A stretch of 64,000 bases of DNA, from assembly GCA_000499405.2 (NCBI GenBank), contig HG738139.1, positions 504,564 to 568,563 of the forward strand, read 5' to 3'. The position numbers and the translations under genes were made by a program. Source of the DNA: Onchocerca volvulus. Taxonomy: Eukaryota > Nematoda > Chromadorea > Rhabditida > Onchocercidae. Shown here one piece after another: positions 56,101-64,000 of this stretch. The number at the start of each line of letters is the position of its first letter. Position 1 is the first letter of the stretch. The notes beneath the pieces are model-generated. The model was not told the origin of the DNA, did not search any database, and saw only the letters and a list, made by a program, of their open reading frames with translations.

Positions 56101-58180
56101 TCTTCATCTCATTACTGATGCTGACTTTTATCATATTTACAAATAAACATTGATTTTCGATTTATTTTTTCATTTTAAAGCTATTTTTATTGAAAAGATA
56201 AATTAAAAGAGGTCATTATGGCAGATACATCAATTATCATGATTATATTCAAATATTAGCTGCATAGAATTTTGGTTTACAAAATTTTTCGCCGTTTAAA
56301 AATGAAATTGATGATTATCTCTTAAGCTGTGAAGTATCAATTTATTCAAATATTCGGCTGTATTTCAAATATTTATTTGGAAAAGAATATTTTTTTTTTT
56401 TTTTAAGTAAGAGCTATTCTTTATTTTATGACAGAATTATCATGGGACAAGGCTTCTAATGTGATTTCTCCCAATTATTTCAACTTGTTTGACTAATTTA
56501 TCAACCATACAGTATCAGAGGATTTATTATAAATCTTTAAAAATTCTTAACTGCAGTTAGTTCCTTAGGCCAGCATATTTTGGAGTTGCAAATTTAATAT
56601 TCGATCAAAAAAGTGGTATTTCTAAATTTTAATCTGATAAATCTTATCGAAAAAACTATTAGAAAAGTTTGATCAGAAAAAAAGAAATGAGATATATTTC
56701 ACTATATTTTATATCAAAGAATTGATAATGTTTATTGCAAATACAATAAAATAGCAGCAAATATCCAAACTTTACATAACTTTCCAATGTACAGTAAGTG
56801 TAGGCTTTTTAATTTAATAATTTAGTCGATAATGTCAATTATTTGAAATATTCAGAATTAAATTTCTGGATATTTCCTTGATTTGTAATTAAAATAATTA
56901 AGAGATTAGTGAAAAGGTGAAAGATCAATTATCATACCTTTCTACTTTCAACATCATAACATTCATTGGCCGAGTCGAGAAGAAGCCAATGTAATATGTA
57001 CAACATTTTTACCAATGATCCACTCATTGGTACACCATCCTGACCAGTAGCTTCCGATAATAACGATGCACAACACTAAATTTTTTTTAAATCTCAAATA
57101 ACCGAAATTTCATGAAATTTCACCTTTCTCAACAAATATATATTATCAAAGCAGATGACACGTACGTTACGCCAAATCATATATTTTGATCAATATCAAA
57201 GGTTATGAGTATTTTAAGTAAACATAAAAGAATTTCCAATAATTCACTTACTTGTACAATATGTGGAAATGTTGCACGTACGAAACGCCAACGTGAAACG
57301 GAATTAATAGCATCGGAAAGTGATGGACTAAGTCCGTGAAGTATATTTTGTACAACAACCCGTTCAAATGTCTGCAAATCGATAATTTACTAATTTAATA
57401 ACTTAATATACTTCATATTAATTGATAACTTACCGCTTTTCTTAATACAAAATTACTCAATTACTCGACTTTAATAATTAAGATTTATTGATTAATTCGA
57501 AGAAAGAAAGAATTATTTATAATTTAAAGTCAACTTTGATGTATATATAAAATGCTTAGAAAAGATTTCTTATTGATATATATTTTTCTTTTCTAATTTA
57601 AATCCAGGGCATCACATAAGACACTTTTGATCTTTTTATATCCCGAATAACAAATTTTTCAAATTATAATCAGAAATCTCTTGTTCAAGGAATAAATGTC
57701 ACGATAACAACTATCACAATTTGCGAACAATTTTGCAAATATTAAAATACTGACCACGCATGATGCTTCGTGAAGTTTACCAATTTTTGCACCCAAAAAT
57801 GGACTGAAAATTTATAATTTTGCAAATTTTGAAGAGAACAAAATAATTTAAAAGTTAAGATTAAAAAAAAAATGAATAAATAGACAAAAATAAAACTAAA
57901 CTTCGTTTTATATTATGCTTTATTGTTATTCAAAGTTTTAACAATAATATTTTTTATGTATGCATATATTTTCTTTCTTTTGTTTTCAGTTATAAATTTG
58001 ATCAAATTTAAATTTCAAAGTATCTTTCAACTTTTATAATAAATTTCATCCATTCAAATTAGCAATAAACATTATAATAAATATGTAGTACTTCGTTTGT
58101 CGCCATAAAAATGTTTGTATTGGCAATGGAACTGATTCTAACTCATTTTCATCATCATTTACCGCTGATAACTGGTCCAT
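21280..58180 (-). CDS. unc-80: UNC-80, NALCN/NCA sodium leak channel auxiliary subunit
   Basis: UNC-80 is a very large scaffold protein of neurons. Together with UNC-79 it stabilises and localises the NCA/NALCN sodium leak channel that sets excitability and locomotion (established in C. elegans and mammals). The gene reads in 67 exons (listed in the six block entries) totalling 10032 nt, about 3343 residues, against about 3258 in human. Conserved blocks run through the whole chain: PLPIQTFLWRQT at the N-terminus, HGLSPSLSDAINSVSRW, YMDVAVIRCLL, FIQEQHGNSFRHVGLSALL, RRFSFFLETCRPGS, GLYFKDLKQTLKKEQC, LEFFNIPESES, CKQFYIIHRKPF and FRRPRDALL. The ATG is 4 nt after a TTTTACAG acceptor, consistent with trans-splicing, and human UNC80 has a similarly short lead before PLPIQTFLW. 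Every junction is in phase; one needs a GC donor. Exons 31, 33 and 63-67 are less conserved and rest mainly on frame and splice sites. Confidence 0.95.
26055..31277 (-). other. unc-80: unc-80 exons 45-56 (most conserved region)
   Basis: Exons are 31277-31045, 30651-30483, 30302-30150, 29870-29691, 29341-29144, 29033-28926, 28405-28286, 28007-27847, 27724-27599, 27135-26922, 26597-26518 and 26274-26055. Exon 45 has PIHEDTQFQQLLKDSLEFF and exon 46 FFHRSLYPQLTLIKLNPDEA. Exon 47 has EFTHLPSFPRKSLE, exon 48 LFINVINGVTLLHCE and exon 49 CKQFYIIHRKPFLLQ. Exon 51 has VCAFTPESRRSYQML, exon 54 EMFRRPRDALLVL and exon 56 LLITDWSVESNRPTLNFF. These align in order and with nearly no gaps to the human protein as I remember it. 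All junctions are GT-AG and introns are mostly 100-400 bp. Confidence 0.92.
31678..36747 (-). other. unc-80: unc-80 exons 35-44
   Basis: Exons are 36747-36535, 36195-36028, 35637-35418, 35142-34961, 34824-34687, 34444-34240, 34018-33881, 33712-33612, 32194-32108 and 31830-31678. Exon 35 has CNHERFCHPWCFERVYRQCY, matching the Cys/His block of human UNC80. Exons 38-39 give RFHALWRNRFHVWLKMEDGA and PPGIDFTLPSP. Exon 40 is a basic coiled segment (RTRRKQKQEMIRRAAHEASE) followed by QQAAYEPALF. Exons 42-44 hold SCIVEDPALFLRHFLEKLT and GLYFKDLKQTLKKEQC. The exon 40 end at 34240 needs a GC donor, and the exon 40 acceptor (GAG at 34445-34447) is weak, so this exon's limits are the least certain in the gene. 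Confidence 0.82.
37098..43317 (-). other. unc-80: unc-80 exons 25-34
   Basis: Exons are 43317-43078, 42992-42835, 42654-42525, 42362-42259, 41947-41776, 41474-41376, 41116-40913, 39193-39088, 38388-38327 and 37330-37098. Exon 25 holds RRFSFFLETCRPGSFPDP and LLLECALFVHRCNKG. Exon 26 has DWPEWIRSNNACQLSN and exon 28 LLLNEITAFLRETFQ, both close to human UNC80. Exon 31 is assigned because it fits in phase 1 on both sides and is uninterrupted, but it has no remembered counterpart. Exons 32-34 are a charged linker. The 1.7-kb intron 39194-40912 shows only A+T-rich sequence and small microsatellites. Confidence 0.8.
44137..44197. repeat. 61-base poly(A) run in unc-80 intron 23
   Basis: This is an unbroken run of A on the plus strand (poly(T) in gene sense), the longest homopolymer in the window. 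It sits between exons 23 and 24. It may be a slippage-grown tract or the tail of an old retroposed sequence; no gene copy is recognised next to it. The length is also prone to sequencing error. Confidence 0.9.
44843..45366. mobile_element. Possible solo LTR in unc-80 intron 22
   Basis: The segment starts TGTCGGTAAA and ends TTTCCCGACA, i.e. TG...CA ends with 6-bp inverted tips like the BEL/Pao LTRs at 15.4-20.8 kb, and has similar length (524 bp). Inside is a C/A-rich stretch (CAATCACTCAACTCACACAA…) similar in style to those LTRs, and a perfect 24-bp direct repeat at 45071-45094 and 45098-45121. I could not see a clear target-site duplication, so the call rests on ends, length and composition. 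Confidence 0.4.
45071..45121. repeat. Tandem 27-bp duplication
   Basis: ACTACAATATCAAGGATTAC followed by GGAT occurs at 45071 and again at 45098, a period of 27 bases. It lies inside the LTR-like segment and makes the open frame at 45053-45283 look repetitive; that frame is not considered a gene. Confidence 0.85.
51460..58180 (-). other. unc-80: unc-80 exons 1-12 (N-terminal domain)
   Basis: Exons are 58180-58092, 57803-57755, 57371-57252, 57075-56938, 54387-54208, 54052-53932, 53564-53326, 53180-53057, 52839-52664, 52261-52105, 51971-51844 and 51687-51460. Exons 1-3 give the conserved start and the HGLSPSLSDAI block. Exon 4 has LYILHWLLLDSANEC, exon 5 NFRLESGLKIWQSLW and exon 6 CFCAPVKQRRSRFPF. 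Exon 7 is Pro- and Lys/Glu-rich. Exon 10 has a cysteine cluster (CENCHTVVCRNGTTMNACKC) that could bind metal; this is an inference. Exon 12 carries ATYMDVAVIRCLL. Exon 6 must use the donor at 53931, because the later GT at 53897 would break the frame of exon 7. The 2.55-kb intron 54388-56937 is the longest in the gene and shows nothing coding. Confidence 0.88.
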
Positions 58181-58187
58181 TGACCTG
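58092..58187 (-). promoter_or_regulatory. unc-80: Putative spliced-leader acceptor and start of unc-80
   Basis: On the minus strand TTTTACAG is followed by GTCA and then the ATG of unc-80 at 58180. No convincing upstream coding exon exists, so the acceptor is best explained by trans-splicing of a leader to the pre-mRNA. This is an inference from position and from nematode biology. Confidence 0.5.
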
Positions 58188-61100
58188 TAAAATATGATAA
58201 ATTACTATTTTCTTTTTAGTAAGTATTGATCATTTTATATTTCCTTTCTTGGAAACAAAAAAATAATCATAGATTAATGAAAGAATTGAAATTATTGAAA
58301 TATTTAAAAATGGAATTGAACGCTCGCAATCAACTGATAAAATATCCCATTTGAAGTGATTTGAATGAATCGTTTTGATTTCATGACAAAGATAAGTCAA
58401 AAGCAAGAATTCATGAAAATTGATTTGTTTTTTTTCTTTTGCTTTCCAACTTTTTTCTCTTTTTTTTGCTTTTTGCTATTTTTTTTTTTAAAGAGTAGAA
58501 ATACCAAGAAAGAATTGGAAATTCAAATTACTAAAATGGAAAGCAGTAAATAGTGAATGGAAAAATAAGACAACAAAAATGGCAATTATGGCAGTAATAA
58601 AATAGCATCCAATTTCAAAGAAAATTATTAAATGAAATTCTTTCGATTACTTAATATGTAAGAATTAATTAGAAGTTGCCTTATTAAATTAAGTCAAAAA
58701 AAATACAAAAAAAGATAATATCATTTGCTAATTCCATAAGAGATTTAATATCACATGATTGTCAGTGAAATGAAACTTATTCAACCTGGTTGCTTTACAA
58801 ATTTCATTATTTCAATTTTTTTAAATTATATTTATCAATTTCTATATATTATATTTGATTTCTTGTTACTGTGAGCATAATAGCGCTAAATTTATACATT
58901 TACGCTTTAAAGCAGTAATAAATGATCAACTGTTACTCGAAATAACATTACTATTCAGATCTATTTCATACTAAGTTTGATTGAAATGCAAAGTTCAAAA
59001 AATGAACTCGATTAATCGATTTCAGAGAATTTTTAAGTGAAAGCGGTATCGTTAATTAAATTATACAGGGTGAACAATAATTACTCCCAAATTTTTTACA
59101 CAGTTGATAACTTTGTTTATTGAAGTTATGCTTTTAATTTAAATGAATTTTGAAGGAATTAAAGAAAAGGAATGATATACATTAAAAACATTTCATTGAC
59201 TGATGAAATGTGGAAATTTCTGATTTACTTATTACTTACTTCAACTAATTCCATGCATTCAGTTAATATTTCAATTCTTTTTACTTAAATTTGGAATTTT
59301 TTTTTTTTTTTTAAAGCAATGATTCTATGGCTTCGATTATAAAATAATTGCTATGAATAGGATGAAATCAAAAAAAATGTCGGTTAATATGAAAGAATTT
59401 GAATTTGAATTAAAAATATAAAAACGTAATAAAATGAAGAGTGACGTTCCAAAATAATCGAAATTTTTCAGAGAGCGTGGGAGGAAGGACGATTTTTTTC
59501 TCGAGGATATGGTAAATATCCTCCAACATTTGTTAACCATCTGGTTTGCAATTGAAGAATGAAATTTGTTTGGTAGAATTCGATTCGAAAGGAAATGAAT
59601 GTTGAAGTGATTTGAAATTTCAGTCAAAGAATTGAAGTAAACAAGAAAGAAAGAAACCTTCGAATTGAATCAATCGGTCCGCTATGCGCCATCGGTAATC
59701 GTTGTAGATACGGTTGATGTTGATGCTGTAAATATCGTACATGCATTTTACTCTAGTATTGCCGTATTTATTCCTTCCACTTTTAGGGATTACAGAAAGT
59801 AAATCAATCAATATTTGAGCCGACAGAAATGATAAATGTGAAAAGTTGTTGATTTCGTTGAATTAAATGATTGAATTCAGTGCAGATTTTTGGAATACAA
59901 TCAGTATTGATCAGTTTAGAATTTGATAATTTGCAAAAATAGATGAGAATAGATCAAAGAGTTCGATGAATGATAAAGTCGTTGAGTGAATAAGTAGGAT
60001 TTCTCATGAAGATTTATGGAAATGACAAGTGAAATTCGGGATTGATATACAGCATTTCTTGTGATGATGAAGGCTGGATGCATTCGATATTGATATACGT
60101 TTGATATGTATATATATATATATATAAATGTATATTTGTATTTCTATATTTATATATCTGATGGAGAGAGAGAGAGAGAGAGGGAGAGAGATAGAGAGAG
60201 AGGGAAAGGGAAGATGAAGATGAGAGAGAGAGAGAGAGAGAGAGGGAAAGGGAAGATGAAGATGAGGGAGAGAGAGAGAGAGAGAGGGAAAGGGAAGATG
60301 AAGATGAGAGAGAGAGGGAAAGGGAAGATGAAGATGAGAGAGAGAGATGATGAAAAATGACGCCGCCCTTTTCCTTTTGGATGTTTTTCGGGCCTCATTT
60401 CGTAGGATTTCATTTCAGCCATATATTCCCAAATCGAACCCAATTCGGCAATTCAATCATTCCTAACTCTTTCCTCCTCTTTTTCTGTCACCTTTTCTTT
60501 TTCCTTCTAAGCTTACTTTTTTTTTTTCTCTTCAAGTTTTCTCTCCTCCTTCAAAAGTTTTTTTTTTTTTTTTTTTATTTCTTTTTGCCTTTCAATCTTT
60601 TTCCCGAGAACTAGAGCATTTCGTTGAGATTTATCATTGATTTTGAGAAAATTCAAAAAAAAAAAAACTTTTTTTTTTCTGATTAGCACATTTCTTTGTG
60701 GACTAAAAAGTTTAGAATTATGACTTCTTCATTTTCCTCTCTTCTTCGCCCTCTTCCCTCCTTCTTCTTCTCATTCTCTCAAATTAAGGCAGATATGTCA
60801 AATGTGATGACAGGAAAAGTTTGAAAAAGAAGAAAAAGAAAGGGAAAAAAGTAATGGAAAGGTTTTTCATTTCATTTCCGTATATGTGACATGCAAACAA
60901 TTCCTTTCATTAATTAAATGATTTACTTAGAAAACACAAATTCAAACAGATTTCTTCCTTCTAACTTTCATTTCAAAATAAAAGAGAAGACGACGACGAG
61001 GAATGATATGACAAGGAAATACGACTGATAATATGATAAAATTTATGATAAATATTTCAGTTTGTTAGGTTTGATTCAGAATAATTATTATCAAATGGCT

Positions 61101-64000
61101 GTAAAAAGAAGGTTTGAAAATTCGAAGAAAAAATGAAGGTAATGAAATATGAAATGAATTACTTTAATAAAATAATGAAGAAGAAAAGAAGGAAAAAGTG
61201 AAGAAAGTAGTCAAAATTTTAAGTTTATTGAATTACATAACTTCGATTTTAAAATATTCTTGCAATACAATTAATTGCAAATTTGTCGTTTAAAAATGTC
61301 ACAATTTGAGAAGGGATATACAAACATATACACTATCATATAGTTAATTCTAACATTTAAATCAATTTTTAAAAGTTTAAATAACAAAATTTATCATTTC
61401 TGATCTGTGGAAACAACGATTTGAAATAGAAAATATCGCATAATTTGAATAAATTGGATTTAACTCAAAATGATATGAGAAGTGTTTGTTGAAAGTTAAT
61501 TAGGCATTGGTGCATTTTGATAATTAAATTAGAGTCAGTGGACTAATTAACTAAGAAACTAATTAGCTTAAAATGCTGCATTAATGCAATTATATGGATT
61601 TGCTTTTTTCGCTTTATTTTCTTTCCAATTCTGATGTAATTGATAGAAATCCTAGGCTCTAAGGCCACAGGCCAATTAGGTCCTATAATATCTTGTCAAG
61701 TCATCAGTACTAAATCGATCAATGCAGTGCAACATTGAAGTCTTAAGTCTCTTTAAAATCGGATAATGATGTTGTTTACGATGATGCTGTTGCTGTCAAA
61801 TAAATTCCAATAAATCTTATGACAAATTCTTAAACTACTACTTCTGAACCAATTACTGATGGATCAACCGGATCTGACCGGATCCAGTTACATTTTTAAT
61901 TTCTCATTTCCTGATAAAAATTATATGCTCTTCTTCCTAGCCAAATTTGACTAAATTATTTCAATGTCATAAATGAATTCATATTAACTGTACAAAGATA
62001 AAGTTTTGTTTAATCAAAATTTTAATATTATTGAATTGAAATTTGAAACTTTTTTCAAGAATTAGAAAATTGATATATCATCTTTCCGGATAAGATCGGT
62101 ATGTTTCGCGAAATTTTCCCTCAAAATTATTTGAATGATTCTGCTGATGAAAATTGATTTGTAACTTTGTAAATGGAATATACAATAATCTATTCTCCTT
62201 TTTAAAACTCAATTCATTTTCCTATTTAATCATTCCCACTACAATATTTGAAAGCTTTCCAATATAAGATATTTTTTTCTACTAGAAAATGAAAATTTTT
62301 CAATTAAATTTGAGAAAGTCTTTTTCAACTAAAAAAATTGCAGATTCTTAATAGCGGAAAAATTTAATTTTCCAGAATTAGAATGAAAACGAAGCTAATT
62401 TCTGAGGATCATTTTTCTAATTGAGCCATTTGAAATTTCGTGGAAAATCCATGCATTGTGAATATATTGTTTTGTTGATATCATTCAATACGATTAAATT
62501 TGCGCATAAATAAGACTAATTATATATATGCTTTTCACATGATCATCTAACGTCACTAATTTACATTTTACTAATTAGCAGACAATGATATGAGAAGCTA
62601 TCGCCAAACATTGAAAAACAAATCGATATTTAACAAACATAAAACAAAAGAAAAAAGTTTTGCTTGGCGTCATTACAAAAATTCCATTTATTGATATAAC
62701 TTTTTAACTGTAATCTTCAAAAAAAATTTTTTTTTTCTCTAAAATCTATCAGTTTTCATCACCTGTTTGTGACAGTGTCATATTAATTAGATGAGTCTTA
62801 AAAAAAAAAAAAAAAAGAAATATTGGAATTTTTAAGTTAAATCTTACCACAGAAAAAACTTTGCTATTTTTTTTGATGCAAAAATGAACTATCTCATTTG
62901 AATTTAATAGAATCAAATCAAATTAAATTGTTAATTTAAATAAAAAGTAATTTGATATTCAATTTATATGCAGCACCATGGTATCAAGCTTGAAAATCGA
63001 AAAAATCAATCAAATCGATTTTCGAAACTATGTAGAATCATGTAATTAAAACAATATGAATCTATGCCCAATACATAAGTACAAATTTGTCCTTTTATCG
63101 GACTTTCTGGACAACATATTATTAAACATAAATTTTTCATGACGTTTTTTCGCATTTAATTTCGTGAAATATTTAAATTTATTTTTTGCATTAATGACTT
63201 AAGTCGAGGAGATATTAAAATAAGAAATGCATATTTTTCAAAATTATTCAAGTTTAAAGCTCTAATCCTAAGGTTTAATTGAATGTTTCAATTGTAGCGC
63301 AGAACATTAGCTTCGAAATTTAAAAAGAAATCTGGAGTTATTTCTTGTGGTGATGAAAACTTATCATAAATGCTGTCCATTTATTTATTTGTACAGAAAT
63401 TTGAACAATTTAGAAATTTCTAAAGTTTAACTTTTGCTTAATTATTAACACTTCTTGAAAACTGTGAATCTTGTTGATTGCATTCCAAAAAATTATTGAA
63501 AACTTTTATTCGTTGATTAGATGAAAGAGTTTTTTTTCCTTTCTATCAATTTGTTTTTTATTTTATTTGCTATGAGATATGCTCTTTTACTTTTATAATT
63601 CAAAATGTTACTAAAAACTTTCTAGCAGAAATAAATTGATCTTTGAAAGAACTGAAATTTTGGTTATATTCTGCTTACTAATGACAGGCTTGTACTCCTT
63701 TTTTCCGTTATCCCGCTATTCATTACTTTCTGGGAAATTTGCTATCAGGTTTATATCCAGTTCGCATTTTTTGTGCAGTAACTTTCGTTTTACTAGATCT
63801 GTACTTCAAATAAATCAAATTTATAGGAATCTGTAGCTTATAATTTGATACAAATGACACTTTCAAATTTTAGCTTTACAAACTTTTTATTTCAACTGAA
63901 CACAAAATCTTGCAAATCCTTGTTTTCTTGTTGAAGTGAACTAGAATAACAACCAATCTTGTGAATGCCATCTTTATCTAGAAAAATTGAAAAATCAAAC
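58188..64000. other. Non-coding 5.8 kb upstream of unc-80
   Basis: This is A+T-rich sequence with no recognisable exon on either strand. The open frames at 59337-59627, 59620-59811, 60106-60443, 60357-60614 and 63636-63836 are low-complexity or have no domain. It includes a transposon-end-like TACAGGGTGAACAATAATTA at 59065, a TA microsatellite at 60109-60126, a GA-rich minisatellite and a T/C-rich tract at about 60440-60620. It probably contains the unc-80 promoter and outron. Confidence 0.5.
60163..60347. repeat. GA-rich minisatellite
   Basis: About 185 bases of (GA)n are interrupted by four near-identical copies of GGGAAAGGGAAGATGAAGAT, starting near 60202, 60244, 60283 and 60317. The purine-only strand could adopt triplex DNA. 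It is open in two frames (repeats of RERERGKGKMKM and, antisense, SLSLIFIFPFPL) only because of its composition. Confidence 0.9.

Noticed and set aside
59620..59811. Upstream minus-strand frame as a 5' exon of unc-80
   Set aside because: It has no similarity to the UNC80 N-terminus. The ATG at 58180 gives an N-terminus of the expected length.
60106..60443. Repetitive frames across the GA minisatellite on both strands
   Set aside because: They are open only because the repeat has no stop codons; there is no evidence of a gene.

Overview
The window looks like nuclear DNA of a parasitic nematode, most likely a filarial worm. The reasons are its high A+T content with many long A or T runs, small genes with short introns and TTTCAG-type acceptors, start codons placed just downstream of intron-like acceptor sites (as expected for spliced-leader trans-splicing), an unc-80 gene, and BEL/Pao-type LTR retrotransposon debris. 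The genus is inferred, not proven. I read exon structures by hand from reading frame, splice sites and remembered family sequences; no search was run.

Left part (1-13.6 kb): the 3' end of a plus-strand SLY1/SCFD1 gene (260-1867), then three compact minus-strand genes. These are an ALG-2/PDCD6 penta-EF-hand protein (4470-5560), the exosome core subunit RRP43/EXOSC8 (7914-9873) and a BACURD-type BTB adaptor related to KCTD10/KCTD13/TNFAIP1 (10971-13575). All three have full-length, phase-consistent exon chains.

Middle (15.4-20.8 kb): a nest of broken BEL/Pao retrotransposon copies. It holds at least four LTR copies in both orientations, a frameshifted gag-protease stretch on the minus strand, three primer-binding-like sites, and two single N bases where identical element pieces are abutted. 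No reverse transcriptase, RNase H or integrase was seen.

Right part (21.3-58.2 kb): one minus-strand gene fills about 37 kb. The many short reading frames here chain into 67 exons encoding a protein of about 3343 residues homologous to UNC-80, the large auxiliary subunit of the NALCN/NCA sodium leak channel. Every junction is in phase, and all but one use GT-AG. The last stretch (58.2-64 kb) is non-coding as far as I can see and holds a GA-rich minisatellite upstream of unc-80.

The genes are unrelated housekeeping and neuronal functions (secretory traffic, calcium sensing, RNA decay, ubiquitin ligase adaptor, ion channel regulation). Nothing in the window looks like a dedicated new multi-gene system. 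The most unusual structures are the head-to-head LTR palindrome and the mosaic retrotransposon block.
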